Below the pieces are notes generated by a model that was not told where the DNA came from, did no database searches, and saw only the letters and a program-made list of their open reading frames with translations. Both the position numbers and the translations under genes were made by a program. Shown here piece after piece: positions 33,646 through 47,594 of a stretch of DNA of 64,000 bases. The DNA is taken from positions 877,261,199 to 877,325,198 of the forward strand of contig CM060912.1 in assembly GCA_030737875.1 (NCBI GenBank). Direction: 5' to 3'. This stretch comes from Allium sativum (Eukaryota; Streptophyta; Magnoliopsida; Asparagales; Amaryllidaceae). Positions within the stretch are counted from its first letter, which is position 1, and each line of letters opens with the position of its first letter.

Positions 33646-34740
33646 AGACTGTGCTTCAGGATTTTGCAATTTGTTTTTACTGACAGACGTGGAGCTCAGG
33701 CACCCTTTGGCTTCCTTTTCAGTTCAATAGTTTCAGTGACTCTTTTTTCCTTTCCAACTTTGACGTTGGCGAATATCAGTGAATTGCTTCCTTGTTATTA
33801 GCACAACCACTCATTAGTCTGTATATGGCATAAGGTATGACTAGATCTACAACTATTACTTAGATTGTGGTTTGCTAGTATTTCTTTCTTCGTGATTTAG
33901 ATTTTGGATTTGGATTTTTGCACTTTTTATTGACTATGGTTGGTGAGGCAGTTTACTTGTTACCCTGTGTTTTGCCGCAACACTTTTGTTGCTTTTGTGC
34001 AACCGTGTATGAAATTGTGGCACCTTCATGTAGTTGGTTGACTTGGGATGATTGGGACTGCCTTACAGCCTATTTGTGGTGATGAGTAGTTCATGAAGGT
34101 CTTCGTAAGGTTGCTCATAGTTCTTCTATGCATGGTTAAAGTAGAAGCAAATTGTTGTGTTTAGTACTGTGTTTCCCTTTGCAACTTTGCTAAGTCCTGC
34201 CTGTTGTAATTGTTTTGGGGTATCTTCCTTATTAGTTAAGGATTAGGCTTTCTCTATAGCTTTTGTCGATGCTCCAGTTTGACATGGTTTGAAAACTGCT
34301 AGTTTTTGCTTGGTTTTGAAGGATTGGGACTGCCTCGGCAACTGGTTGGTAGAGTCAAGTTATTTATTCTTTTGGTGTAACGTGTGGTAATGTGTTGTTT
34401 ACTGTTTTGTAGGTTGTTTGTTTTTGTAACTGTCTGTGCACCTAACTATCTTGAATTGATTTAGAGTCAACACTCTATGCGGTGAATGTCAAGTGTTCTA
34501 TTTGTTTGAATTAGTTGTGTCTTATGCTTTGTAAGATGTATGTGGCTGGTAGGCAATCTGCCTATCTTTTGTGTTTGTATGCACTCATTATTTGTTATAA
34601 TGAAAAGTTGATAGTCCACTTTATAAACTGGTTGGCCTTATCAAAATAATTCATTAATATGAGTAGAAATTCAATTTGATTTTGTAAAAAAAATTGTTAG
34701 ATTTTAATTTTAAGTAATATAAAAAAACCAAAAATATATA
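33646..34740. other. T-rich spacer without a recognised gene
   Basis: Long TTTG/TTGTGTTT-rich stretch reading like 3' untranslated or retroelement tail sequence. No family is recognised and no frame is conserved. Confidence 0.5.
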
Positions 34741-35172
34741 ATGGTATTACCAAAGCTCGTCATCGGACCAAATGTTTGCACTTTCAAGGCAAATATTAAT
34801 AAAGAAATAAAGAATGATGATGTAAAAAAGTCTGTTTATTATATTATGATTTTAGATGATATTAATATTTGTTGATATATATAGAAATGCAATTTAAATT
34901 TGAAAAAAACATTAATTGTTAGATCCTAAATTTTGTAGACATAAAAAGCTAAAGATATGTAAGCGTTTTTTCAAAAGTTCAAGGTTGTGCCAAAAGTTTG
35001 GGCTTCTAAGGCGGCTATTAATAAAGATATATCTTTATTAATAACTAGCTTGAAAGCGCAATCTTTTGGTACGATTGGGAGCGTTCCAAAATGCCCTTCA
35101 CTCATATCTTCTTTTTTAGTAGTTGGTTTGAAAGCACAAACTTTTGCTTCAACCGTGAAATACCAAAATTTC
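34741..35172. repeat. Foldback repeat with a 28-bp perfect palindrome
   Basis: Centre TATTAATAAAGATA/TATCTTTATTAATA at 35016-35043, extended by matching arms (CCAAAAGTTTGGGCTTC on the left, GAAAGCGCAATCTTTTGG on the right). Outer arms repeat the theme: ACCAAATGTTTGCACTTTC (34768) against GAAAGCACAAACTTTTGC (35131). MITE-like; family not recognised. Confidence 0.6.
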
Positions 35173-35547
35173 CTTTTATATTAAATTTCTTCAAGTTTGT
35201 GGTCCTATGACACCGTGATCCTAAAAATTATAAAATGTAGCATTTATGTGGTGGCATGAACAGTTCGGAATATAATACAATATGACCCCATAATAAACTA
35301 AGTCCTAACCTATCTTTTTTCTAGCTTGACCAACTCATTTTCAGTTAGATCGTATCCTAAATGGTAAGTATAGAATCAACCTTCATCCTTTAGATATCTA
35401 ATTCTAGATATTTCTATAGTCCTTGATAATATCACATGAAATTTTCCTCATCTACCCACTCAACCATTTACCACTAGTCATATTTCTCCATCACTCTAGC
35501 TCTTTCATTGTTCTTCCGCTATATTGTTATTCACCAATATTCGCTGC

Positions 35548-38500
35548 TGTAATGACCAGCCTTTACATACCATTGAAGTCGGGAATGAAACCAACTCAAA
35601 TAGTTTGAAATCGAAAATTGTTTAAACAATGGGGTTTAAAAAAATCAATTCATAGAACACAGATAGATCACAGATGCAAATAACCAAATAACCCGCAACG
35701 AAATAAATAATTTAACAGTTCATGAAGCTACGAATCATAAGGTCTCAAAATCAAAATACTTAATATTAGAATAGTAAATTAGTACATTAGGAATCCTAGA
35801 TACAGAAATTTTTAGTACATAAACAAGTGATGGAAATGGAATAATTGAATCATTAAGATAGCAATAGTAGATAGATAATAAGATGAATCTCCAATAGATC
35901 TCCAGCTCTCAAAAGATGAATCGCCAAAGCTAGACTTCTCAGTCCAAATCAAGCACAAAGTTAAAAAAACACTCGAGTCAGGATTAACGTTCTCAATAGT
36001 AAATCAACTCAAGTGAAATGAATAGATAACTTAAAGAATGTTTGAGATTCCATTTTTTAAGGATCCGATAAACTATTATAAGGTATCGTAATACACTATT
36101 ATAATACTGTTTATGGTTAAATATAATATTGAAAATAGCATAGAAGGATTACATTTTACCCTTACACCATTTATAATTTTGCAGTCTATAAAGTATCGTA
36201 AACTCACTGTAAACTAGTGGCATAAAAGGGTACTCCATAAGTATATGACACAAATCAAAATTGTAGGTGGATTGATTAGGATAATATGACAAGGCGCACA
36301 AGGTAATACCTAAGGAAGGATTCTTCCAATAACACTATCGGACCGGTGGTAACGCATAGCCGCAACTACCGCCCATCTCGAACAACACTCCCAAAATCAA
36401 AGGGCCCTAATCAAATCACAAAGTAATATATCGTATCAAAGAAGTGTGTCCAATAAGAGGTGCTACCTCCATTAATCATGGTATAGCTCCTGTTTTAGTC
36501 ATTTTAATAATAACCTGAAGGTCAACGCTCCCTATCATCATTCTCTTACTTCATTTAAGTAGCGTTTGCCAAACCAACCTACTTCATTTTGGATTCTCCA
36601 CAACATGAACTATTGTTAAAGTGGTATCAGTATTGATAGAGAATATGTTAATATCGACTCCAGTCTCTTTAACAAACAAACCCTCATTTCACACTATGGT
36701 TATTTATATTTGAAATCATATTTAAAATATCACAAATCAGATAATAACATTACTGATGTATATTCAAATAAACATGTTCAAATATTTCAATGTCATAAAT
36801 TATATTAAATCAATTCATTATTTGATTTAAGTTCTTGATTCAGATTTCATATTTTAAAACAGTTTGTTTATAAAATTAAATTTTGATTTCACATTCTTAT
36901 ATCTCAAAGTCATTATTTCAAAAATCTTTATATTACCATTTTGGGTTCAATAGCTTGGACTCTAAACAACTTTTATTTAAAATAGTTAATATAATAAAAA
37001 ATATTTGTAATTAAAATAATTATATTTGTATAAAATAGTTTGATTTTTGAAATAAATATAAAATATAAAATAGTTAATTTTAAGAAAATGGTATAATTAA
37101 AATAGTTAAAGAATGAATATTAATTAAGTTAAAAGTAGTACATTAAAATAGTTATATATAATAGTTAACTTTAAATACCATAATTTAAATTAGTGTAACA
37201 TAAGATAATATAATTTCCAAACAATTCAAAATAGTGCAATCCAATCCACTCACCACATTTCCAAAGTTCAACTTATTATAAATTTAGATTTTCAAAATTC
37301 AATTCGATCGATTTAAATTTGAACAATGTATTCTTAAGTTCAATTAATTTCAAAACATTATTCAAGTTGTTTTATTGGATACTACTCTTAAAAACTCGCA
37401 GTACCTTTAAATCACATCTTAATAAAGTTCATATCAATTAAATCTACGTTTTCAATTTATTCGATTATAAATATTTTAACTTTAATTATATTCAGATTCA
37501 AACATCTACATAATAAATTATTACCTAATCCATTTATTAAGTTTCAAAATCATAACAAATGCATAAACCCATTTATCACTTTAACTTTACGTCTTAAAAT
37601 TAGTTTATCATACCTTGATAAATCATATTTCAATTATGTCATTTGACAATTCAAGTTACTCTTAATTTCTAACTTCTCATTAAACCTTTGTATCCTTATA
37701 TTTTATAAAAGTTTGTATTTAAGTATATTTTTAAAATTTAAATAATAACTAAACTATATTAAAGACTTATTTATTTACTTATAAAAGAATTCAAATTAAC
37801 TAAACTTTAAAACTAAATAACATTATAATTTAGATTCTTAAATTTATATTCTAAAAACATTTATTAACTTATAAATTAAATTTTTACAATATGTGATCTA
37901 AATTTAAAGTTTTATTAGATTATCAAAATATAAATTTAAATAGAGTTCTAAATTTAAATTTCTAAAAATATTATCGAATCAGAATATTTTTATGAATTCA
38001 GAAAATACTTTCATAATGGACCAACGGTGTCTGTACATAATTACTACCTAGGCCAGGTGATACAGATATATATCATTTCAATCTATTTAATATTCATTTT
38101 ATGGGTATTTATCATTCTAACCCGCAACCTAATAAATTCAGTTTTAATACCTAAATCAATACGGTGGTTCGGGTATATATCATTTCAAACTATATTAATC
38201 TATAGGGAATTTTCTATGTGAAAACAAAAAAATATAACACTACAGATATTACACATGCATCATGATATATCACAACAATCAAATATCACATGCAAATAAT
38301 TCGTGTTATATTTGTCAGAATTGTGCGTGTCACATATGCACAAATTTATAATAAACAAATCAAGTTCTCTAGAGAAATCCTAACATTTCATATGTCATTT
38401 CAAGTTATGTCAATTCATTAATGGAAATGTTAATAGTGAGTGAGGGTTCTCACCTTATATGATAAATAAAAGTAAGAGGACATAGGCTAATATGATCACT

Positions 38501-38625
38501 GATACGGAAGCTAACACGACACGAGCAAGCACAATCGAATCAAGCGAATCAAACTGCTAACTTGAATCAAAATTCCTCCATGACAAATCAACCCAATCTC
38601 TAGGTACAAAATCAACACATATTCT

Positions 38626-38658
<33 letters not shown>

Positions 38659-40277
38659 TTGCATGAAGCAAAAAAACATCATATAAAATATTTCACACAA
38701 AATATTTCTCCAACCAATAGCTATCAAGACTGAACTCTGGTCCTTGCACATTTCATTCACATGCACTACCACTTCACCACAACATTTCTTAATTCTAAAC
38801 ACAATAAAAACATAAGTACACATACAGTAACTCACACCACACCCACATACATACACAATAGGGTAGAAGGGTTGTGGCTATGTAAGATGGATTAAGATTT
38901 TCACTAAAATTTACAAATAAATAAATAATTTTTTTGATCAACTTGAAATTTATTTGGACCTCGGAATTGGAAATATCATAATCTGAAAAGGTGTTGCAAA
39001 CTCTTTTTCTCCTCAATCTAAGAAAAAAACCAGTTTTCGATAAAATTTGAGGAAGATAGGATCAAAACAACGATAGACAAATTTCCAGATCAGAAATCTG
39101 GTCCTAAAAATTTGTCCGAAAGATTCGTGATTTTAACATAGCAGATTTCGAAATCCTTAAAAGTGTTTAACATATAAATTGTAGCTATTTCAATTTTACA
39201 CAATCTATAGTAAGAAAAATTGAATTTGGGTTTTCTAACATGTTACGGCCTCTACAGCATAGGTCAAATTGGAAAGAAAAAACAGAAAATAAAACGTCTT
39301 TGGCTTCAAAGGGAAAAGTGGTCATGGATAAGGTTTCATATGTGGCCCGCTTGCTAGTGGTGTAATAAGGTAGGCCTGGTATGGCCAGGTCAGCAGAAGA
39401 GGTCCTAGATGGCGGTGGTGGCTAAGGGAGGGAAGGTAGTTTGCATCTTGAGATCTAGGTCTTCCAAATCGATTGAATTTTAAAGTTAGAATGGATTAGA
39501 AAAAATATATAGAGATTAGGAATCGTTACAACAACTAGAATTTCCTAGGGATTGATTTGTGAAAGGAAGAAAATTCATATTGGAAGCAAGCTTGAAGGGG
39601 AAGCAGGAAGAAATGGCCTCAGTCAAAAAATGGAAATGAAAATATAAAGAAGAAAGATCCGCAAATAATCTTTCTCTTAGTCCATTCAAATTGTAACTTA
39701 ATATCTAATAAACGTATGATGTGGCACAAATTGCTTTACCGCAAAGATAAGTTTCAAGTTAAACATATATATGATGGATAACAACGCAAATACGGTCCTA
39801 TTTGCACAATTTTTCACAAGAAATGTCAAATTTGGAGCAAACGAAAGCGTATTTCCATGGAACAAAAAATGGGGCCCTTTATATAATTTCGAGTAAACCA
39901 TAAAAAAGAATTTCAGATTGAAGAACTTCTAAATTTTCAATTCATATTCAATTTTTGACAACTTCAACCAAAACTTACTTTACTGGAAATTATTTTAATC
40001 AATTAGATAAATTAAAATACTCAATAGTTCCAACATGTTAATTGAATTTAAGTTTTAAGAAATTACTTAAACTCAAATAACACAAATTTAATTAATTACA
40101 TTCTTACATAATAGTTGATTAATTTCATTACTCAAGTGGTACTTATTTTTGTTTATATACAAAATCAAATTCACCTATTTCATCATAATTAAGAATACAT
40201 TGGAATTTAAAAATTAAAATTCTAAATTCGAATTAAATCATTAATTATAAATCTATTTAAAAATTCTGGTTGTTACA
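35548..40277 (-). repeat. LTR D1 (4.7 kb)
   Basis: Starts TGTAATGACCAGCC and ends CTGGTTGTTACA. On its right lies minus-strand purine-rich TGAGGGAGAT (40278-40287) and a CTCGG...CCGAG hairpin (40299-40310), so it is the 3' LTR of a minus-strand gypsy element. The interior is AT-rich without coding frames. The first 55 bp or so match the start of LTR D2 (51952), but the rest does not. Confidence 0.6.
38633..38660. repeat. AT microsatellite in LTR D1
   Basis: Run of TATATATA repeats with one interruption. Confidence 0.85.
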
Positions 40278-40363
40278 ATCTCCCTCAATCAAACCTTCTC
40301 GGCTCCGAGGAACGAAGCAAGAAAATAGAAATAAAGTAATAATATATACAAAATCAAGTTATA
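40278..40363 (-). other. Stub of interior of element D
   Basis: Purine tract, hairpin and about 50 AT-rich bases between LTR D1 and the insertion point of C. The sequence resumes at 50089 with the duplicated TTATA. Confidence 0.6.
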
Positions 40364-42853
40364 TGTGATGGCCCGCCCCGCACCAGCCGGCATTTCCTCC
40401 GAAACTGCGTTGTACACATGCCCGACTAGCACGGAACGGTCGCCAAAGAAAGAAAAGAAGAGAGTGAACTAATCGAAAACCTTTAGAATGTCTCACAGCG
40501 CATGGGATAAAATATAATAACAACATACTTAACATAAAATAGGTGAGACAGTGCATAAGCTGAAAACTAAACATCATAGCAGCAGAAAATCCAGATACAG
40601 CTTATGTTCCACATCATTATTACTACAACTTTAAAACTGTCTCTAAAGTAAAAGAAAGGAAGGTACACCACTAATGCCCAAAGTAGTGACTGCAGCAACA
40701 CAGGGAGAATATATATATATATGTATCATAGGTGGAAGCCTCTTGCTCGTCTCCGGTACAGCTACTCGTGCATACCACCTAACCTGTCTCTAGTCTGCTC
40801 GTGAGAGCACCCAGAGTAATAAGAAGAGACATAAAACTCTGGGTCAGACAAAAAGTCTGGTATGAGTGATAAGCAGCTAAACAGAACAATTACAGTTAAA
40901 ATAAACCATACCTGTACCTGGACCTGCAACCGAAGAGTTAGCACTACATACCGTACAATACTCTAAGGTGCCACTAATATATGGTGTAAGGAGTATAGGG
41001 GTGGGGGTGTGCATGTCATAATGGTGGCAAACAAATCAAACATAGCACCCATCCTCACATCTCTCACTCAGTGCGTAAAGCATACGATGTCCACCACTGT
41101 CAATCACTAGACCCATCGAAGTAGTGACGGAGTTCGACTTGTACAACTACTGCTACTACCAAGCTTACCACATGGAGTCATGACCAAACCTTTACAAATA
41201 ACCCCACTTCATTGGTCTATAGCTCTTTAGTCGTATCTAGGCCACTGTGGCCATGAATCTGTTCACGTACTCCCTACACATAGTGATCCAAAATTACAGA
41301 CATCGACAACCCCTTTACACACGTCCCGTAGTAAAGCCCAACTCATGAAGCCGACTCGTTGGTTCCCAACCGGATCCTGAGCTCTACTTTCTATTTGGAA
41401 TTCCTTTGCATCTCGGGTTTTGGTCGAATTGGAATTGGTCTTCAGAAAAGTCGTCGCGTAATCGCAGCTCCAATCCGGTTCGGTTCGGTTGTCCTTCCCT
41501 GGATCGGTTCAGCTTGCTCCACTTCCTGGCCATTCGGTTCGGTTCAGAGCTCCACCCTCGGTTCGGTTCGGTGCTTCCATGTCACTTGGCTCAGCTATCT
41601 CACTATCTAGATTCGGTTCGGTTATAACCACCACATCCCATCCGTTGCTCCATCTCCTCTTCTCAGATCCGATCCGTAGCCCCTTCCTTGTTCCCCATCT
41701 GAACCCAACTCCATCTTTTATGAAAATGGCCTTCCTTCTTGTCAAGTCTCCTTTAGTGCAAAGTTCCAATCCGGTTAGGCTTCTCTGCCCGGTCCACCTT
41801 CCGATCCGAGCCCCCTATCCCGATCCGATCCAAACCCTGCACATTTTCCTACAACTTTTCCAGCGACTATTTTACGCCATACGACGGCATTTTCGACCAT
41901 TCTAACAGTTCTAATCAATCACAAAGCACACCATACAGTCATAGCAACAAATAGAAGTGACCATAAACAACAATATGACAAGGTTAAACGGATCAAATAT
42001 AGCCAAAAATCCATATTTTCCCCTAAGCATGTTTAAGCAAAACCAATGATATGATTAGCAAAACTTAACCAAATTAACCAAATTTTCTAACAGAGGCCTA
42101 AAACAATATTTCGGAATTTATGAATATTTATCCAGAATTTATTAGTGTATAAATTCGCTAATCAACACTAATTACCCTTAATTAACCATAATTAGTGAGG
42201 AACTATGCAAATCACTCACCTTGGCCACAAATAAAATACCAAATCTGAAATGAATCTCTATTTGGCGTTGTTCCCAATGCAACATAGTAGTTCTACCTCG
42301 ATTCTTGTGGTAATCCTCTCTGATTTGATGTTGCCAAGCTTAATCCTTTATTAGAAAGTGATTTGGAGATGTTTTAGAGGTTGGAGGCCATTATTAGGGT
42401 TCTTAGGAGGTAAATGGAGGCTAGAAAACTGAAGTGAAATGAAAACCTAACTCATTTCAGCCTCCCCATAACCCTAATCCAGAAATGGGTTATGGGCCCA
42501 TTTACTAATCACCTCATTTGGCCCAGTTAAGCAGTTTTTCACCTTCTGAAACTGGTTTCAGCCATATCTCCTAAACGATGAGTCTGTTTGGCTAATGTGA
42601 CCACTCTACGGAATTTTAAACCATATATGGATCCAATAGAGGTGGTTTCAGGTCAAAACTCCTTTTCCATCAAAAGTTATGGCCAAAACAAGATCAGCTA
42701 GGGGCAAAATAGTCATTTAAAAATCGGCAAAAATCATGAACATGGGAAATGACCCCAGTAGTCGTCTTCCAAAGTTACATGACCATACGACTTCGTATGT
42801 GAAAGAAATAAATAGCCTACAATCCTGTGATGCGTAGAATGCGGGTCGTTACA
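40364..42853 (-). repeat. Element C left LTR (3' LTR)
   Basis: Starts TGTGATGGCCCGCC and ends GGGTCGTTACA. It contains a CGGTTCGGTT-rich stretch (41480-41630), seen in both C LTRs; the open frames at 41359-41905 are in this stretch and not genes. A 17-C run follows at 42855-42872. Confidence 0.95.
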
Positions 42854-42895
42854 CTCTCCCCCCCCCCCCCCCTTAAGAAATTTCATCCCCGAAAT
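42854..42895 (-). other. Polypurine tract and hairpin, element C
   Basis: Minus-strand G run ending GGGGAGAG adjoins the LTR. Upstream is AATTTCG-GGGA-TGAAATT, where the closing G-C pair of A, B and E has become G-T, still able to pair as G-U in RNA. Confidence 0.75.
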
Positions 42896-43019
42896 TCCTT
42901 AACCCAAAACATATAAAGGATCCCACATGCCTACCAGCTATATACAACAATCAATCATGCAAAAAAAAATAAAACTGACCTATCCTAGCATGCGGAAAGA
43001 TTAAATCGAAACTGAAATC

Positions 43020-44219
43020 TTACCAGGCGAAGAGTTCTGGATACGTCTTCCGAATGCTCTATTCTGTCTCCCAAGTACAGTCATTCTCATCCTCGCCCCA
43101 CTGAGCTTTGACTAATTTCACCGCCTTCCTTCGAAGTTGCTTCGTATCGTTCCCAACAATACGCATAGGCTTGTGGTTCCCAACTACCTCGGGTTCAACC
43201 TCGATATCATCCAATTGATCAGGTGGAATAGTCACATCTGGGTCATGTACGAACTTCCTTAACTAGGAAACATGAAATACGTTGTGAACTCCTGCCATCT
43301 TTTCTGGTAAATCAACTTTGTATGCCAAATTCCCAATTTGCTCAAGAACTGGGAATAGACCAACAAATCTTGGTGCTAACTTGCCTCTCCTGCCAAATCA
43401 TATCACGCTCTTCAACGGAGAAATCTTGACAAACACCAAGTCGCCAATGGAGAACTTTAATTCTCTTATCCTCTTATCAGCATAACTTTTCTGCCTATCT
43501 TGGGCAGCCTTCATTCGCTGTTGGATAATCTTAATCTTAGCTGAAGTTTCTCTTATCACATCAGGTCCAAGTACAAACTTCTCACCAGTTTCTACCCAAC
43601 ATGACGGTGAGTTGCACGGTCTTCCGTATAAAGCTTCAAATGGAGTCATACCAATATTGGATTGATAACTATTATTATATGCAAACTCTACTAGATGCAA
43701 ATGGTCATCCCATGATCCACCGAAATCCAATACACAGGCTCTTAAGAGATCTTCTAACACTCGATTCACCCTCTCTGTCTGTCCGTCGGTTTGAGGATGA
43801 TACGCGGTACTGAGATGTAGTTCTGATCCCAACGCCTCTTGTAAGCTCTTCCAAAATCCACTAGTGAACAACGGATCTCGGTAACTCACAATGCCTTTGG
43901 GTATTCCATGAAATCTCACTACCCACTTTATATACAGTTCCGCTAACTTAGTTGTCGTCCTGTTCGACTTGACGCGTATAAACCTTGCACTCTTAGTCAA
44001 TCGGTCCACAATCACCCAAATGCTATCATGGCCCAATCTAGTCCTTGGTAACCCATCAATGAAATCCATTGACACTTGTTCCCATTTCCATTCTGTAATT
44101 TCTAATGGTTGTAACAAACCACTAGGCTTCTTTTGCTCAGCTTTAACTAGCTGGCAGTTCATGCATTTGGATATAAACTTCCCAATGTCTCTTTTCATCC
44201 CTTTCCAGTAGTAGGTCTG
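43020..44219 (-). pseudogene. Integrase of element C
   Basis: The open part (44198-43398) has KCMNC of the zinc site, catalytic Asp in MDFIDGLP, and Glu in GQTERVN. The second catalytic Asp is changed: VSYRDP in place of VSDRDP (codon TAC), which should abolish strand transfer. In-frame stops: TAG at 44222-44220, TGA at 43400-43398 (Arg CGA in relatives), TAG at 43265-43263 in VS-LRK (shared with A) and TAG at 43061-43059. The chromodomain-like tail ends at TAA 43022-43020. Confidence 0.9.
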
Positions 44220-45257
44220 CTACATGTCTCGATACATCTTGTTACCACCGGGGTGTATAGTCAGTTTTGAGTGATGACATTCTCTAAGCACTTCATCTCT
44301 TAATCCATTGACATTGGGTACAACTAGTCTTCCATTCTTTCTAAGCCATCCATCTCGATCAAACCCATACTTGTTCATCTCTCCGTCGATTCCCATCTCT
44401 AACTTTGAGATGATTTCCAATAGGTTAGGGTTGTTCCTATGACTGGAACCAATCCGCTCAATCAAAGTGGGTCTGGTCTTCAAACTTGCTAACATTTCTG
44501 GATCCAATTCACACTTTGGTCCGAAATCATACCCCGCGATGTACTCCAGTTGCTTCCATTCTAGAAACATAGCCCCTAAACTGGCATGTCTTCTACTCAA
44601 TGCATCAGCTACCGCATTGCCCTTTCCTGGTGTGTATGCGATATCAAAATCATAGGAAGCTAAGAATTCTAACCACCTTTGTTGTCGGAGATTTATATCC
44701 TTTTGAGAGAAAAGATACTTTAACGATTTATGATCGGTAAACAACTCGAATCTTTCTCCCAAGAGATAATGTCTCCACATCTTCAATGCAAACACGATCG
44801 CTGCCAATTCCAAATCATGGGTAGGGTATCTTTTCTCATGTGGTTTCAGTTGCCGACTTGCATAAGCTACAACCCTACCTCCTTGCATCAATACAGCACC
44901 CAGCCCTATGCCACATGCATCCGTATATACTGTCACCTCTTCATTCCCGTTAGGAATGACTAACACTGGTGCACATGTCAACTTTTCCTTTAGGCTCTTG
45001 AATGAATTCTCGCACCTTTCGTCCCAGAAGAAGGCTTGATTCTTCTTGGTCAACTGAGTCAACGGTGCTGATATCTTGGAGAAGTCTTGGATAAACTTAC
45101 GATAATATCCAGCTAATCCCAAGAAACTTCTTATGTCCATTGCATTCTTGGGCGTAGACCAATCTTGTACTGTAGCCACTTTCGCAGGATCCACGACAAT
45201 GCCATTCTCTGAAATAACATGGCCCAAAATCTCACTTCCCTCCTCCAGAAGTGACAC
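44220..45257 (-). pseudogene. RT end, RNase H and integrase zinc region of element C
   Basis: This frame holds [17 protein letters not shown] (RT connection), RNase H with [34 protein letters not shown] and ADALSRR, all active-site acids present, and the integrase His pair (HHSKLTIHPGG). It ends at the amber 44222-44220. Its phase differs from upstream RT because a T run is one base short (A run 45226-45229 on the plus strand). Confidence 0.9.
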
Positions 45258-46075
45258 TTAGAAAACTTTGCTTTCAATTGGTGTTTTCTCAACACCTCCA
45301 TCACTATTCTTAAATGTTCCTTGTGTTCTTCTTCTGTCCTCGAATAGACCAAAATATCATCCACGAACACAAGGACAAACTTATTCAACTGATCTTTGAA
45401 TACCCTATTCATAAGATCCACAAAATATGCTGGGGCATTGGTCAGCCCGAATGGCATGACCAACCACTCATAAAATCCAGACGGCGTCCGAAATGTCGTT
45501 TTAGCTATACTCTCAGCTTCCACTCTAAGCTTATGAAAATCTTTCGCGAGATCCAACTGAGAGAATACTCTCGCGCCACTCAACTGATCAAACAAATCAT
45601 CTATCTGCGGTAGAGGATACTTGTTCTTCCTCGTCACTTTATTCAACTCGCTGTAGTCTACACACAAACGAAGGGAACCATCCGCCTTGGTAGCAAACAC
45701 AACTGGTGCTCCCCATTCAGAAACACTCCTTTTGATAAATCCCTTCTTCAAAAGATCGCTGACTTGCACCCCGAGATCTCGCTGCTCCCTTGGTGCCATA
45801 CGACGAAGTGGCATCACTATAGGTCTGGCATCTTTCACTAAATCAATACGGAACTCAATCTCTCGGTGTGGTGGAAGCCCGATCACTTGCTCGAAAACGT
45901 CTGGATACAGGTCAACCACGAGCAAACCTGACAACTCACTATGCCGGATGTCGAGGGAATTTAGAAAACTAGCCATTACCCCATCACCGGGTAGACCACC
46001 AAACACAACCCTCCGCCTATCATCCGCTCTAGCTGTCACCAGAAAGCCCTCACAGTCTACCACCACCCTGTATCT
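45131..46075 (-). pseudogene. Reverse transcriptase of element C
   Basis: Same frame as gag but after a TAA at 46078-46076. It includes VVVDCEGF (end of protease), [47 protein letters not shown] and the intact FVDDILVYS box. Good frame ends at [11 protein letters not shown], where the one-base loss occurs; the last 30 residues are out of phase. Confidence 0.9.
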
Positions 46076-47392
46076 TTAGAGCCAATCGACTCCCAAAATA
46101 ATGCCAAACCCAGTAAAGCCCAAAACAAAGCAATCGCAAACAAACATGCATCCATGACTCGATAAGACCACATTACGACAAATCATGCTAAGGTTAGTCG
46201 AACCACCAATTGGGTTCGTCACTACTAAAGGTCTATCGACAATCTCGGGCTCCAATCCCAACCTATCTACCAGGTCACTAGATATGAAAGAGCTAGAAGC
46301 CCCAGTATCAAACAAAACTCTAACAGGAACATCATAAACGGAAAGCATACCTTGAATAATGACATTCTTTCCCTTCTCCGCCGTAGTTGGGGCATTCGAC
46401 GAAGAAGGAATAGCATTAAGGGCATATGCTTTCACCATCTTCTTTTCTTTAGGGGGTTGCGGACACTTGTCCTTGTGATGTCCCACTTGGCCACAGTTGA
46501 AGCACTTCCTATCCGCTGGCTTGGCCTGACAATTACTAGCATAATGGCCCTTCTTACCACAGCTGAAGCACTCAACATCTTTCTTATTCGTTTTCTGGCC
46601 ATCCTTATTCTGGTTTTGCTTCCTCTTATTCTGGGAACCATTTTTGCCTCCACCGCTTGCTTGCGGCTTTGACTCCTCTACAGATGCAACCTCGGTCTTC
46701 GACTTAGGGTAAAGACTTTTCGATCTTAAACCCTTCCCCACAATTGATTCAAACGTCTCATCGATGCGGTTAATAAGCCTTTCCCCTAAATATCCATCCA
46801 AGCCAGTTATGAACATCTCATTCTTCTTCTCAGCAGTATCAATAAGAGATAACCCATATTTCGATAAGGTATCGAACTCAGGAATATACTCCAAGACAGC
46901 TCTTCCATTTTGCTCAAGCTCCAAGAACTTCTTAAACAACACTGACTTCTGAGCAGCTGGAATGAACTTATCGCTAAAGCGAACCTTAAACTGATCCCAA
47001 GTAATCTGATCTTCGGGAGTAGCTGCCTTTATAGCATTCCACCAATTCATTGCCCGTTCTTGCAGATGACGGGATGCTAGCCTTCTCTTCATCGCATCCT
47101 CGATACCCAAATCTTCGAAGATACGCTCGCAGCTATCCAACCAATCCTGAACATCCGTAATCGATTTCGTTCCGTGGAACGGCTTCCCTCCAAGACTAGT
47201 ATAATCCTTGTTCAGCTTGGCGAAATCGGCCCTAGGCGCCTGCACTATTGGACCACCACCATTACCATCATTGGGAGTTGCCCTCTGCACATCCCTAAGC
47301 ATCTCCCTCATGAGGTTAGTAAACGTCGTCCTCATGTCAGCAGCATTCCCATTATTGGCTCCCCTACCGGCACATCTTGCGTATCGGTTCAT
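46076..47392 (-). pseudogene. Gag and protease of element C
   Basis: 438 codons. Retrotrans_gag core at about residues 60-200 (FHGTKSITDVQDWLDSCERIF, MNWWNA, FKVRFSDKFIP), two zinc knuckles at 275-288 (CFSCGKKGHYASNC) and 297-310 (CFNCGQVGHHKDKC), then protease with LFDTGAS (Asp362) and GIILGVDWL. The TAA directly after VDWL is in phase with RT, so it is a nonsense change at the protease-RT join, not a frame end. Start Met is about 200 bp inside the 5' LTR. Confidence 0.92.
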
Positions 47393-47580
47393 CGTTCAAT
47401 CTGTAAAGAGAAAACGATTAACCATCTCCATAGTGGTGCTAGTGCAGTGCGACTTCATCCTTAGCTATACTAATAGTATATATATAGCTTTTGAAAACCA
47501 AAATAATCACAAAAATGTGCTCTCATATACGTATACTATCTCTCCCTGATGACTTCCCTAGGTTAACTACGCAACCTAGA

Positions 47581-47592
47581 GCTATGATACCA
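47581..47592 (-). other. Primer binding site, element C
   Basis: Minus-strand TGGTATCATAGC, one mismatch from the initiator Met tRNA primer site. Confidence 0.85.
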
Positions 47593-47594
47593 AG

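Noticed and set aside
41359..41905. Overlapping frames with Ser/Phe/Arg-rich translations
   Set aside because: They come from the CGGTTCGGTT-rich stretch of the C LTRs and recur at 48631-49283; low complexity in all frames.
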